From Deinococcus koreensis (GTDB lineage: Bacteria; Deinococcota; Deinococci; Deinococcales; Deinococcaceae), in contig NZ_PPPD01000001.1 in the NCBI RefSeq assembly GCF_002901445.1, positions 2,038,001 to 2,102,000 on the forward strand: a stretch of 64,000 bases of DNA, in the 5' to 3' direction. Every line of letters starts with the position of its first letter. The stretch's first letter is position 1. Of the stretch, positions 18,955 through 29,313 are shown piece by piece. Made by a program: the position numbers and the translations under genes. The notes under the pieces are model-generated. The model saw only the letters and a program-made list of their open reading frames with translations, was not told where the DNA came from and searched no databases.

Positions 18955-18959
18955 TCCGG
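18940..18959 (-). repeat. Right terminal inverted repeat of IS630-type element
   Basis: This is an imperfect inverted partner of the left end at 17868-17887, followed by the TA duplication. It also contains the last codons and stop of the transposase. Confidence 0.8.
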
Positions 18960-19014
18960 TATCAGTCCTCCGCGCCAGCTGCGGAAAGTGAGGTGGCTTG
19001 CACCCGGCCTCTAT

Positions 19015-19044
19015 CTATCGGAGTACGATAAAGTCAACCGATAG
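19015..19044 (+). promoter_or_regulatory. Probable PadR operator
   Basis: Two overlapping inverted repeats precede padR: TATCG-gagta-CGATA (19016-19030), and CTATCGG (19015-19021) with CCGATAG (19038-19044). TATCG/CGATA-type half sites are common for PadR regulators, so autoregulation is likely. Confidence 0.6.
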
Positions 19045-19079
19045 TAAGTGGTCGGCCGCGCTGGCCGCCAGGAGGCCGC

Positions 19080-19406
19080 ATGGACGCGAACCTGCTCAAA
19101 GGACACCTCGACCTGATCCTGCTCGCCATCATCGAGGGGGAGCCCAAGTACGGCCTGGAGATCATCAAGGAGGCGCAGCTCCGCACCGACGGCTACTTCG
19201 ACCTGAAGGTGGGCAGCCTGTACCCGGCCCTGCACCGGCTGGAGCAGGCCGGCTGGCTGAGCGGCGACTTCCAGCCCGCCCCGCGCGGCGGCGCCCCGGT
19301 CAAGTACTACCGCCTGACCGAGAGCGGCGGCCGCGCCCTGCGCGACAAGCGCGAGCAGTTCAGTACCTTCAGCCGGCAGGTGGGGCGGCTGACCTCCGGC
19401 ATCTGA
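19080..19406 (+). CDS. PadR family transcriptional regulator
   Basis: The 108-residue protein is of the short PadR-s2 type. The winged helix is plain: LDLILLAIIEGEPKYGLEIIKEAQ, then KVGSLYPALHRLEQAGWLSG, then KYYRLTESGGRAL. An AGGAGG stands before the ATG. It usually represses itself and the gene downstream. Here that is a HAAS/permease-prefix-type membrane protein, the standard partner of PadR in many bacteria. The palindromes at 19015-19044 are the likely binding site. Confidence 0.93.
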   Translation: MDANLLKGHLDLILLAIIEGEPKYGLEIIKEAQLRTDGYFDLKVGSLYPALHRLEQAGWLSGDFQPAPRGGAPVKYYRLTESGGRALRDKREQFSTFSRQVGRLTSGI

Positions 19407-19473
19407 ATCCTCGGCGCGCCTCCACACCTGCATCTCCCCGTTCACCCGCTTCGAGTGCTCCCTGGAGGACACC

Positions 19474-20655
19474 ATGAGTGAGGACGATGACCTGAGGACG
19501 TACCTGAACCGCGCGACCCGGCGTCTGCAGCGCCACCGGGCGCAGGAGATCCGCAGCGAACTGCTCGGCCACATCGGGGCCCGCGTGGAGGACTTCCGGC
19601 TCGCCGGCTTCAGCGACGCCGAGGCCCTGCGACGAACCCTGCGGGAACTGGGGGAGCCGGGCTTCGTCCAGGGCGGGATGCAGCGCGTGTACCTGTGGCC
19701 CGGCGCCCTGCGCCTGAGCCTGCTGGGCGCGCTGGCCTGCGGCGCGCTGGTGACCCTGCTGAACATCTCGGCGCTGGCGCAGGTGCAGGGCTACCACCCC
19801 GCCTTCACGCCGCTGCCCGGCCCCTACACCTACGTGGACACCGGCAGCCTGCGCCAGGAGCTGGAAAAAGCGGGCGTGCAGGTGCAGGGGCCCCCCGACG
19901 CCCCGGTCTTCAGCCTGCCGGGGCAGGGCGGCGCCGTTCTGATCGACACCGGGCAGGGTGCAATCGGGCAGACCGACCCCTCTTCGACGGAGGCCGGCGC
20001 CGAGAAGACGGCCTTCGTGAGCCGCACGCTGATCCGCGATTACCTCAGCGGGCGCACCTTCATCGACCTGAACGCCGTGGTGGCGGCCGCCGTGCGCGCG
20101 GGCCTGGACGCGCGGGTGGAGGGCTGGCTCAACCCCCGCCTGCACCTGGGCACGGTGACCCTGGCGCTGGGCACGCCCGAGCAGCCAGTGGACGCCTCGT
20201 CCCTCTACCCGGTCGCGCTGGCCCCGCTGGCCCGCACCCTGGGCCTGGCCGAAGCGCGCAGCGCCCGCCTGGACGACGTGAACGTGTTCAGCTACCACAC
20301 CCTGAAGGTGGACGCGCCCGCCGGCACCCTGTACGCGCTGGTCACGCCCCGCCGGCTCTCGCGGGGGCTGGGGCGCGGCGACGTCCGGGTGCTGGCCTAC
20401 GATCTGGCGCCGGTCGGCCCCGGCGGCGCGCTGGAATTCCGCCTGCCCTACGAGCTGCCATACCTGGAACTGGGCGATGACCCCGCCGCGCTGCGGGCCG
20501 CGGCCGCCTGGCTGGGCGAGCAGGCCGACATCACGGCCTATGCCAGCGCCGAGCGTCCTGCGCCGGCCCTGCTGCTGCGCCTGAACGGGCAGCTCAGTGG
20601 TCAGACCTACGCGGTGGCCTCCCAGCGCGGCCCCAGCGTCGGCGAGCAGCGCTGA
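19474..20655 (+). CDS. Membrane-anchored protein with permease-prefix (HAAS-like) domain
   Basis: The 393-residue protein starts with a helical domain (DDLRTYLNRATRRLQRHRAQEIRSELLGHIGARVEDFRLAGFSDAEALRRTLRELGEP, residues about 4-62) that resembles the permease-prefix/HAAS domain paired with PadR regulators. A transmembrane segment (about 76-96) is followed by a ~290-residue extracytoplasmic region. That region has a copper-amine-oxidase-like or stalk-like beta/alpha pattern with two similar blocks (FIDLNAVVAAAV.. and VDASSLYPVALAPLARTLGLAEA..). Its function is not known. It lies 67 bases after padR and starts at ATG 19474 after GGAGG. Confidence 0.7.
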   Translation: MSEDDDLRTYLNRATRRLQRHRAQEIRSELLGHIGARVEDFRLAGFSDAEALRRTLRELGEPGFVQGGMQRVYLWPGALRLSLLGALACGALVTLLNISALAQVQGYHPAFTPLPGPYTYVDTGSLRQELEKAGVQVQGPPDAPVFSLPGQGGAVLIDTGQGAIGQTDPSSTEAGAEKTAFVSRTLIRDYLSGRTFIDLNAVVAAAVRAGLDARVEGWLNPRLHLGTVTLALGTPEQPVDASSLYPVALAPLARTLGLAEARSARLDDVNVFSYHTLKVDAPAGTLYALVTPRRLSRGLGRGDVRVLAYDLAPVGPGGALEFRLPYELPYLELGDDPAALRAAAAWLGEQADITAYASAERPAPALLLRLNGQLSGQTYAVASQRGPSVGEQR

Positions 20656-20700
20656 GGCTGGGGCCGACGCGGCGGGCCCGCTCTGACCCTGCCGCGCCCA

Positions 20701-20716
20701 GACGGCGTCTGCCGTC
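20701..20716. terminator. Short hairpin between converging genes
   Basis: GACGGC and GCCGTC pair around a 4-nt loop at the 3' end of the cupin gene and 46 bases after the membrane-protein stop. It could end transcripts from both sides; there is no T-tract. Confidence 0.35.
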
Positions 20717-21164
20717 AGGGGCGGAGATCAGGAGACCCGCCGGGCTGCCCCGAGCGAAGCCGGCGTTCCTGCTCCAGCCCCTGCGCGTCGGTATGCGTGA
20801 CCGGCACGGCGATGGTGATCAGGATGGCGCTGTTCTCCAGGGCCACGACCTCGTGGGGAACGCGGGCCGGCAGCGTGACCAGTCCGTGGGGGCCGAGTTC
20901 CAGCCGCTGGCCCTGCGAGCTGAACGCCACCCGGCCGTCGAGCACCAGCACGCTGATGGGGCCGGGGGCGGTGTGCTCCGGCAGCCCCTGACCCGTCACC
21001 AGCACCATCAGCAGCAGGGTGAAGTCGGCGTCGCGCACCAGGGTGAGCGAGTCGCGCCCGTGCTCCCGCAGGGGAGCCTCGCTTCGCAGGCGGGCCAGCT
21101 GGGCGGCCAGGTCGTAGCGGTGAAGGGCGATGGGGTGCGGCCGGTCGGGTCTGCTCTCGGACAT
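20715..21164 (-). CDS. Cupin-domain protein
   Basis: The 149-residue protein has a single beta-barrel cupin core: LLLMVLVTGQGLPEHTAPGPISVLVLDGRVAFSSQGQRLELGPHGLVTLPARVPHEVVALENSAILI. It keeps a metal-type His (PEHTA) and a second His in the later motif (VPHEV). It may be a small enzyme or a sensor; the substrate is unknown. A GGGAGG precedes the ATG. It is the last gene of the minus-strand carotenoid run but is separated from the P450 gene by 150 bases and may be independent. Confidence 0.8.
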   Translation of the reverse strand: MSESRPDRPHPIALHRYDLAAQLARLRSEAPLREHGRDSLTLVRDADFTLLLMVLVTGQGLPEHTAPGPISVLVLDGRVAFSSQGQRLELGPHGLVTLPARVPHEVVALENSAILITIAVPVTHTDAQGLEQERRLRSGQPGGSPDLRP

Positions 21165-21314
21165 CCAGTCCTCCCTGTGGGGTGCCTCCCAAGTCTGGGC
21201 CGTGCGGCCTTTGTCCGTCCTGTGGTGTCTCTAGCGTACCGCTTCGGCCTCCTGAGTGGAGGGTTGGCCCCTGGCCCCTCTCCGGCCGTGCGCACCGGGT
21301 TCCTGCTGGCTTCC

Positions 21315-22444
21315 TCAGTCCCGCCGCACCACCAGCGGCCCGCGCGGCCCCAGCGTGATGCCCGGCTGCGGCGTGGCGTCGCCCCGCACGGCCCGCAGCG
21401 GCGGCAGTGCGCCCAGAACGTCGTGAATCAGCATCTGCGCGAGGTGCATTCCCAGGCACAGCCGCTCGCCGCCGCCGAAGGGCAGGTAGGCCCAGGCGGG
21501 CGGCTTGTCGGCCCAGCGCTCTGGGCGGAACTCGCCGGGGGCGTCCCACAGACCCGGGTCGCGGCCCGTCAGGTAGGGCGAATACAGGGCCAGCGCGCCG
21601 CGCGGCACCCGCACGCCGTCCCACACCAGGTCGCGGCCCAGACGGCGGCTGCCCATCCAGCCCGGCGCGTACAGGCGCAGCGTCTCCTTGAGCACGGCCC
21701 CGTGGTGCTCGGGGGCGTGCCACTGCGGATAGCGGGCCAGATGCCAGAGGGCGTAGGCGAGCGCGTGCGTGGTCGTGTCGTGCGCCGCCGCGAGGCTCAC
21801 GCGCGTTTCCTCCAGGCCGCCGGGCAGCGGCGCCAGCACGGCCAGCAGGTCGTCGCCGCCGGCCGTCAGGCGCTGGTGGGCCAGCCGACGCAACTCGGCG
21901 TTCACCCGCAGGAACAGCCCCGGCCTCGGCAGGGCCGGCACCGGGAAGGGCTGCCGGAGCGGGGCCAGGAAGGCGTGCAGCAGGCGCGGGCTGAACTCAC
22001 CGCTGAAATAGGCCGCGTTCAGCAGCGCCAGCACGGCGCGGTCGGCCCAGGCCAGGGCGTCGAACTCGCCCTGGGGCACCCCCGGCAGCGCGGCCTGGGT
22101 GCGCTCCCGCAGCACCTCCAGATGGCGCTTGCCGAAGCCCGGATTCATGGTCTGGCGGCGCGGCCCGTGTCCCGGCGCGTCGCTCAGGATCACGCCGCCC
22201 GACAGGTAGGGCACCACCGCTGAAAAGCTGCCCGCGCTGCGGAAGGTGCCCAGGTCGGTCAGGAAGCGCCGGTTCCAGGCGGGCGAGAAGCCCACCACCG
22301 CCGGCAGGCCCAGGCGCAGGCGGAAGACGTCCTTCCCGGCGGCGCGGGCACGGGCGGCGCCCTCCTCGATCAGCCCCAGCGGCGCCAGGGCCCAGTCCTG
22401 CAGGTGGCCATTGCCGGGGCGGGTGGGCGGCTCGGGCAGGGAAG

Positions 22445-22466
<22 letters not shown>
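21315..22466 (-). CDS. Cytochrome P450, CYP287-like (probable carotenoid 2-beta-hydroxylase)
   Basis: The 383-residue P450 has an I-helix motif AAAHDTTTHAL, an ExxR (KETLRLYAPGW) and the haem-binding FGGGERLCLG with the cysteine ligand. D. radiodurans CYP287A1 hydroxylates C-2 of the beta ring during deinoxanthin synthesis. Overlap with the CrtD-like gene and the presence of crtO and cruF nearby make the same role likely here. A ferredoxin partner is not encoded nearby. The GTG start at 22466 overlaps the upstream gene by 22 nt. Confidence 0.85.
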
Positions 22467-23890
<1,424 letters not shown>

Positions 23891-23957
23891 GTGGAAGCCG
23901 GCGCAAGGGCGCCGTGTCCCCTGGCCGGCCCGTGCTCATCCGGCCTGGTCTGCCTCC

Positions 23958-24692
23958 CTACTTCGGCAGGCTCAGGGTGTAGGCGAGCAGGGGCCAGGAA
24001 CTCAGCCGCCGATCTCCCCGCCAGACGTTCAGGACGCCGCCGGCGCGGGCTCCCGCGTCCGGGTTGCCGACCTCCAGCTCGTAGCGGTACCCCGCCCGCG
24101 TCCAGACATAGCGCTCCCGGCCCTGGGCGGTGGTCGTGTGCACGCCGCCGGTGAGGAATACGCCCGGCGTGCCGCCCCGGTTGCGGCTGGCGTAGGTCAC
24201 GCGCCTACCGGCCTCCCAGACCGTGATGGAGTGCTTCGCGGTGGCCGCCAGCACCGCCGCCTGCGGCACATACCGGCAGCGGAACGTCCCGGCAGGCACG
24301 CGGAATTCGTTGATCCGGCTCAGGCGGTAGGCCGGGTCGCTGACATTCTCGATGTTCGAGCGGTGCACGAAGAAGCGCGGCGTCTGTGCGGCGGGCTGGC
24401 CGGCCGGGGTCAGGGGCGTGTAGACGTTGCCCGCGCCGGCGTCGTCCCGCTCCATACGGAAGGGGGAGGTGCGGCGCTGGTTCCCGATCCATTCAGACAG
24501 GGTCGCCGGCCCCGGCACGCGGGCAGGCGAGGTCACGGCCAGCACCCGCGCCGGCGTGTCGCACCAGAAGCGCACCTGTTGCCAGGTGCCGATGTCCGCG
24601 TAAGACCCCTCGCGCCAGCCGGCCGCCCCGGTGCCCGGAACCAGCGTCAGAACCCCCAGCAGCGCCCCGCATCTCCACTTGTGGTCGGTCAT
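23958..24692 (-). CDS. Secreted protein of unknown function
   Basis: The 244-residue protein has a probable signal peptide (HKWRCGALLGVLTLVPGTGAAG) and no family that I recognise. Visible features: QVRFWCDTPARVLAV, a second Cys (TFRCRYVPQ) that could form a disulphide, and a C-terminal half of short beta strands ending YTLSLPK. It lies between the GT2 gene and the crtD-like gene on the same strand with short gaps, so it may belong to the carotenoid transcription unit. Confidence 0.65.
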   Translation of the reverse strand: MTDHKWRCGALLGVLTLVPGTGAAGWREGSYADIGTWQQVRFWCDTPARVLAVTSPARVPGPATLSEWIGNQRRTSPFRMERDDAGAGNVYTPLTPAGQPAAQTPRFFVHRSNIENVSDPAYRLSRINEFRVPAGTFRCRYVPQAAVLAATAKHSITVWEAGRRVTYASRNRGGTPGVFLTGGVHTTTAQGRERYVWTRAGYRYELEVGNPDAGARAGGVLNVWRGDRRLSSWPLLAYTLSLPK

Positions 24693-24750
24693 GCCCTGAG
24701 CCTGGGTTCCGTTGCTGATGAGGGTCTGAGACGAGGCCGGGCCTTCCCCC

Positions 24751-25845
24751 TCACTGCCGGTACTCGCGCCCCTTCCAGCTCACGCGGCCCCGCAGCGCGC
24801 GGCGGTAGACCGGCCACGCCAGCAGCGGCGTGACCGGCCCCAGCAGCCCCTCGGCCAGATCGCGGCCCCGGCGGCGGCCGGTGATCAGGTTCACCAGCGG
24901 CCGCTCCAGCAGCGAGGCCACGCGCAGCGCCCGCCAGCCGGGCACGCGCAGAAGCCAGGGCAGCGTGTACACCGCCAGGTGCGCCAGCGCGCTGAGCACC
25001 AGCAGGGGGCGCGAGCGCAGGTGCAGCGGCAGCACGTTCTTGGAAAAGCCCGTCACCGACGCCGGGTACGAGCGGTACATCCGCACGCCGATGGCGTCCT
25101 GGCCCAGCGCCACCGCCAGCCGCCCGCCACAGGCTTTCAGGTGCCGGGCGAAGCAGGTGTCGTCCAGCACCTCCTGGCGCACGGCCGTGAAGCCGCCTAC
25201 CGGGTCCAGCGCCGCGCGCCGCAGCGCCATGACCTGCCCGTTCGCCATGCTCGCGGCCGGCTGCGGCAGCCCGATCAGGGGGTAGGGGAAATACGACAGC
25301 ACGGCGCTGTCGACCAGGGGGGTCAGCAGCCGCTCGCCCAGGGTCTGGTTGGCCTGGCGGGGCTGCACGCTCAGCAGGTCGGCCCCCGTGCGGGAAAGCT
25401 CATGCAGGACGGCGCCCAGCGCGCCCGCGTGCCAGGTCACGTCGGCGTCGGTGAAGATCAGCACGTCGCCCGTGGCCGCGAGGAAGAGCTGCTGACAGGC
25501 CCAGGGTTTGCCGTACCAGCCGTCCGGGCGGGGCGATCCCGACACCACCCGCGCGCCCAGGCGCCGGGCGACCTGCGCCGTGTCGTCAGAGGAACCGTCG
25601 TCCAGCACGATCACCTCGTCCGCCCCCTGGGCCAGCAGGGCGGGCAGGGTCACCGCGAGGTTGGTCGCCTCGTCGCGCGCCGGTACCAGCAGCGAGACAC
25701 GGGGGCGGGGCGTGGGCAGAGGAAGGGGCGTGAGCCGGGGAAAGGTCACGGCGTTCACCAGCAGCACGGCCGCCTTGGTCGCCAGCCACCCGAAGGCCAG
25801 CGAGCGGTAGAGGGAAGTCGCCCAGCCCGCCCGCCTCCTCCTCAC
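24751..25845 (-). CDS. GT2 family glycosyltransferase (CruC/CruG-like context)
   Basis: The 364-residue protein has an N-terminal hydrophobic helix, the GT-A core [39 protein letters not shown], a TDADV metal-binding DxD-type motif, an acceptor-side [16 protein letters not shown] segment and C-terminal hydrophobic helices. The GTG at 25845 overlaps the acyltransferase stop by 4 nt and has AGGAG upstream. In cyanobacteria and green sulphur bacteria, cruF or its relatives pair with carotenoid glycosyltransferases (CruG, CruC). Lying directly in the cruF run suggests it glycosylates a carotenoid hydroxyl, but this is inference. Confidence 0.8.
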   Translation of the reverse strand: MRRRRAGWATSLYRSLAFGWLATKAAVLLVNAVTFPRLTPLPLPTPRPRVSLLVPARDEATNLAVTLPALLAQGADEVIVLDDGSSDDTAQVARRLGARVVSGSPRPDGWYGKPWACQQLFLAATGDVLIFTDADVTWHAGALGAVLHELSRTGADLLSVQPRQANQTLGERLLTPLVDSAVLSYFPYPLIGLPQPAASMANGQVMALRRAALDPVGGFTAVRQEVLDDTCFARHLKACGGRLAVALGQDAIGVRMYRSYPASVTGFSKNVLPLHLRSRPLLVLSALAHLAVYTLPWLLRVPGWRALRVASLLERPLVNLITGRRRGRDLAEGLLGPVTPLLAWPVYRRALRGRVSWKGREYRQ

Positions 25846-26528
25846 CGGTCTCCTGTGACCAGCGTAAGCAGTCTGGAGGCCCAGTCCGGGCGAGTGTCCG
25901 GGCCGCCCTGCGCGGGCTTCCCGCTGACCCGCAGGTAGCCGGCCAGCGGCTGCTCGGGATCGCTGGCGGCCAGCTCGGCGTCCAGGGCGCGCAGCTCGGC
26001 TTCGATGCCCTGGGCCAGCTCGCCGGGCCGGGCGGCAGGGCCCACGCGCAGGTACGCCTCGGGTTTCCGGGCGCCGCGCATGACCACCCGGATGCCCACG
26101 GGCACGAGGGGCACCCCCGATTGCCGCGCGATCCAGGCGGCGCCGGGCTGCAGGGTGTCCAGCGCGCCGGCCGGCCGGATCATCCCCTCGGGAAACACGG
26201 CCACCCAGGCCCCCGCCTGCGCAGCCCGGATCGCTGGCCGCACCTCGGCCGGATACAGCGCCCCCAGCCGCCGCAGGAAGGGAAAGCGCGACAGCTGCCG
26301 CCCGGTCATCAGCACCCGGAAGTCCGCGCCTGCCCACCACGCCACCTCGCGCAGCAGGTAGCCGTCCCACCAGGAATTGTGGTTGGGCGCGAGCACGGCC
26401 CCGCCCCCAGGCCCACTGCCGGGCAGCGGCCCGCGCAGCCAGACGCCGGCCAGCTCACGGCGCACGCTGCCGCGCACGCTGGCCCGCAGCAGCGCGGTCG
26501 CCCAGGGGTGACTCGCAGACTCAGCCAC
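25842..26528 (-). CDS. PlsC-like 1-acyl-glycerol-phosphate/glycosyl acyltransferase
   Basis: The 228-residue protein has the acyltransferase HX4D motif in [10 protein letters not shown] and the second motif FPEGMIRP, both standard for the PlsC family. Family members acylate lysophosphatidate or glycolipids. Its GTG start overlaps cruF and its stop overlaps the glycosyltransferase, so these three are tightly coupled. By analogy with CruC-CruD pairs, it could acylate the sugar added to the carotenoid. A plain lipid role is also possible. Confidence 0.85.
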   Translation of the reverse strand: MAESASHPWATALLRASVRGSVRRELAGVWLRGPLPGSGPGGGAVLAPNHNSWWDGYLLREVAWWAGADFRVLMTGRQLSRFPFLRRLGALYPAEVRPAIRAAQAGAWVAVFPEGMIRPAGALDTLQPGAAWIARQSGVPLVPVGIRVVMRGARKPEAYLRVGPAARPGELAQGIEAELRALDAELAASDPEQPLAGYLRVSGKPAQGGPDTRPDWASRLLTLVTGDR

Positions 26529-27546
26529 GCCGCACCCGCCGGGCCAGCGCCAGCCCCCCCAGCATGGCGACCAGCGTCACCCCGGCCTCCAGATACCGCC
26601 CGACCAGCACCAGCCCGCCCGGCAGGAAGAAGGTCTCGACCGGATAGGCGACCTCGAAGCCCAGCGCCGCTCCCCTGCGCGACAGGGCCGGGCGCGGCAG
26701 CAGGCTCAGGCTCGGCCCGGCCGCCTCCGGGAAGCCCCGCGCGAACCAGGGCAGCGCCCAGGCCCACTCCGGCTGCCTGAGGCCGAACAGGTGCGGCGCC
26801 AGTCCCGTGAACAGCCACGCCAGGAAGGTGCCCACCGCCCACCAGCCCAGGAAATTCTGCAGCGGTGCCCCGGCCCACAGCCCCAGCGGGTCGCTCCATG
26901 TCCAGTAGCCCTGCGCGGTCATCAGCGGTTCCAGGCCCACGTCCCACAGCATCATCAGCAATCCCGCCAGCCAGGGCCGCCCGCCCGAGAGGCAGCTGGC
27001 GGTCAGGGTCAGCGCGAACCAGCCCAGCGGCACGATCAGCGGCACGCCCAGCAGCGTGGGGGCCGGCGCCCCGGCGTAGGTGTACTGGCCGAAGGGGACG
27101 CCCGTGCGGCTGCCCAGCACCTCGACCCCCAGGCCCACCAGAAAAGCGAGCGCCGCCATGATCAGCGCCTTGCTCAGGTTCTCGCGCTCCCACACGAACA
27201 GCAGCGCCGCCACGAACAGCGCCCCGGTGCTCGCCAGCCCCAGGATCGGAAAGCCTTCAGGCCACAGCGGAACGGGAATCTTCAGGGCCACGTACAGCGC
27301 GACCAGCCACATCCAGGGTCGGGTCTGGGCCACCAGCGTCCGGACTCTCTGGCTCAGGGTGGGCGCGAAGTTCCGTCCCAGTGAATCGCCTGCCAGTGCC
27401 AGCAGGCCGGAGAGGGGCAGCCCGAGGGCGATCAGGGCCCAGCCGGCGCGCTGGTCGGCCAGCACCAGCAGCGCCCCCAGAAAGGCCACCCCCAGCGCCG
27501 CGAAGGCCAGGCCGAAGCGGAGCAGGGTGGGGGAGAGGCGAATCAT
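26521..27546 (-). CDS. cruF: Carotenoid 1,2-hydratase CruF
   Basis: The 341-residue membrane protein has about nine hydrophobic segments and the CruF/DUF422 signatures [37 protein letters not shown] and [19 protein letters not shown]. CruF adds water across the 1,2 double bond of the acyclic psi end group to give the 1-hydroxy group of deinoxanthin. It lies 160 bases downstream of crtO, with a large hairpin between them, as next member of the carotenoid run. Confidence 0.93.
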   Translation of the reverse strand: MIRLSPTLLRFGLAFAALGVAFLGALLVLADQRAGWALIALGLPLSGLLALAGDSLGRNFAPTLSQRVRTLVAQTRPWMWLVALYVALKIPVPLWPEGFPILGLASTGALFVAALLFVWERENLSKALIMAALAFLVGLGVEVLGSRTGVPFGQYTYAGAPAPTLLGVPLIVPLGWFALTLTASCLSGGRPWLAGLLMMLWDVGLEPLMTAQGYWTWSDPLGLWAGAPLQNFLGWWAVGTFLAWLFTGLAPHLFGLRQPEWAWALPWFARGFPEAAGPSLSLLPRPALSRRGAALGFEVAYPVETFFLPGGLVLVGRYLEAGVTLVAMLGGLALARRVRRG

Positions 27547-27568
27547 GCGGGGGATGGGCAGTGGCGAT

Positions 27569-27679
27569 GGTCACACGCCCCCTCACCCCCAACCCCTCTC
27601 CCACGAGGGGAGAGGGGAGCACAGATTTTTTCTCCCTCTCCCCTCGTGGGAGAGGGCCGGGGTGAGGGGGCGTGTGACC
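27569..27679. repeat. 111-bp two-block perfect inverted repeat between crtO and cruF
   Basis: The outer arms 27569-27589 and 27659-27679 (21 bp) and the inner arms 27594-27616 and 27634-27656 (23 bp) are each perfect inverted partners. The inner 23-mer is itself nearly palindromic and the loop has six T. Translated, such DNA gives the PNPSPTRGEG-type strings seen in many bacterial genomes, so this is probably a dispersed palindromic (REP/MITE-like) repeat. It could attenuate cruF transcription or stabilise mRNA ends. Confidence 0.85.
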
Positions 27680-27706
27680 CACTCAAGCTGCTTGGCACTT
27701 CTACGC

Positions 27707-29239
27707 TCACCTCCACCGCCCCGTCAGATCCTTCACCAGCACCCGCGCGGCGTTGCGGCCCGAGGCGCCCATGATGCCGCCGCCGGGGTGCGTGCTCGCG
27801 CCCGTCAGGTACAGCCCTTTCACGCCCGGCCAGCGGTACTGGCTGGCCTTCATCCAGGGGCGGAAGGAGAACATCTGGTCGAAGCTCATCTCCAGGTGCA
27901 TCACGTTGCCCCGGTGCAGGCCGAGGTTGCTCTCCAGCCACTGCGGCGTCTGCACGAGCTCGCCCACGATGGTGTCGCGGGTGCCCGGCGCGTAGTGCTC
28001 GAAGGCATTCAGGATGCTCTCGCGGGCCTCGGCGGTGCGCGTTTCCCAGCTGCCGCTGCTCAGCTCGTAGGGGTAGTACTGCGCCCACAGCCACAGGGCC
28101 TCGCCGCCGGGGGGAGCCAGCGAGTCGTCCACGGCGGAGAAGCTCATGGCGATCAGCGGTGGGTCACTGGTCGGCTCGCCTGCCAGATACTGCCCGTAGG
28201 CCTTCATGAGCTGCTGCTCGTTCTTGATCAGCAGGCCCAGGCCCACGCGGCTGTCGGGCTCGGTGTGGTGGCGGTACTTGACCTTCTCGCTCAGGGCGAG
28301 GCGCAGCACCATGCCGAAGCCGTTGCCGACCCGCACCTGCTTTGCGGCATCCGGCACGAACTCGTCCGGCAGCGCGCCCGCCGTGGTCAGGATGTGGGCG
28401 CCCGACACGACCGCGCGGGCCGTGTAGGTCTCACCGTTTTCCAGCCGGATGCCCTGGGCCTTGCCCTCTTTCACCAGGATGTCCTTCACCGGGGCGTTCA
28501 CGAAAACCTGTCCGCCGTCCGACTCGATGGCCCGCTTCAGCGCCTGGGTCAGCCCGCCGGAGCCGCCCTTGGGCCGCGCCACGCCGCCTTCGTGGTACAG
28601 CGGGTGCCAGAGTAGAAAAGGCGCGCTCAGCGGGTCGCTGGGGGGTGGGCCGCTCTGGGCCGCCATCCACACCAGGGGGGCGCGCACGCGCTCGTCGGTG
28701 AAGTACTCCTTCGCCACCTCGCCGTAGGGCTTCAGAATCCGTGGCAGCTGTTCCATCCAGTCCTTGCCCTTGCCGGAGCTGACCACCATCTTGCCCATGT
28801 CGAGCGGGCCGGGCGCTGAATTGAAGAGGTCGGCCACCGAGCGCGCGAACGGCGTCCAGTCGTCCAGAAAGCGCAGGTACGCCTCCCCCTGGCCGGGAAA
28901 CAGGGCGTCGAGTTCGCGCGCCGTGCGCCCGGCGTCGCGGTGGATGAACCAGGGCGTCTCGCCGTCGTAGGCGTGGAACATCGGGTCGACCTCCAGGTAG
29001 TGCAGGCCGTGGCGGGTCAGCTCCAGCTCTTTCACCACCGGCGTCATGCGGATCAGGATGTGGGCGCTGCCGCCGTAGTCGAAGCGGTAGCCCGGCACCA
29101 GTTCCTCGGTGCTCACGGCGCCGCCGACCAGGTGCCGCCGCTCGAACACGCCGACCTTCAGGCCCGCCTTGGCCGCGTAGGCGGCGGTCACCAGCGCGTT
29201 GTGGCCCGCGCCCATCACGATCACGTCAAAATCCGGCAT
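27707..29239 (-). CDS. crtO: Carotenoid ketolase CrtO
   Basis: The 510-residue flavoprotein starts with the FAD motif [32 protein letters not shown] and ends with the signature [24 protein letters not shown]. Its length and sequence match CrtO-type beta-carotene ketolases, which are related to CrtI rather than to CrtW. It introduces the 4-keto group of deinoxanthin. It is the first gene of the minus-strand carotenoid run. Confidence 0.93.
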   Translation of the reverse strand: MPDFDVIVMGAGHNALVTAAYAAKAGLKVGVFERRHLVGGAVSTEELVPGYRFDYGGSAHILIRMTPVVKELELTRHGLHYLEVDPMFHAYDGETPWFIHRDAGRTARELDALFPGQGEAYLRFLDDWTPFARSVADLFNSAPGPLDMGKMVVSSGKGKDWMEQLPRILKPYGEVAKEYFTDERVRAPLVWMAAQSGPPPSDPLSAPFLLWHPLYHEGGVARPKGGSGGLTQALKRAIESDGGQVFVNAPVKDILVKEGKAQGIRLENGETYTARAVVSGAHILTTAGALPDEFVPDAAKQVRVGNGFGMVLRLALSEKVKYRHHTEPDSRVGLGLLIKNEQQLMKAYGQYLAGEPTSDPPLIAMSFSAVDDSLAPPGGEALWLWAQYYPYELSSGSWETRTAEARESILNAFEHYAPGTRDTIVGELVQTPQWLESNLGLHRGNVMHLEMSFDQMFSFRPWMKASQYRWPGVKGLYLTGASTHPGGGIMGASGRNAARVLVKDLTGRWR

Positions 29240-29313
29240 CTGTGGTCAGGATGGCATGGGCCGGGGAGGCGGAATTGGATGCCTCCCTCAGTTCGGCGGG
29301 GTTGCGGGCGTGT

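Larger units (their letters stand above)
17868..18959 (+). mobile_element. IS630-type insertion sequence (1092 bp, complete)
   Basis: Terminal inverted repeats of about 20 bp are visible: the left end reads CGGGATTAAGATGAGTT and the right end, complemented, CCGGACTAACATGAATT. The element is flanked on both sides by TA (17866-17867 and 18960-18961), the target duplication of IS630/Tc1-mariner elements. It carries one transposase split by a -1 frameshift. It sits between the divergent MFS and padR genes. Both ends and the catalytic residues look intact, so it may still be active. Confidence 0.92.

Noticed and set aside
20793..22223. Long plus-strand frame opposite the cupin and P450 genes
   Set aside because: The composition is shadow-like, without start context; the minus-strand genes have clear motifs.
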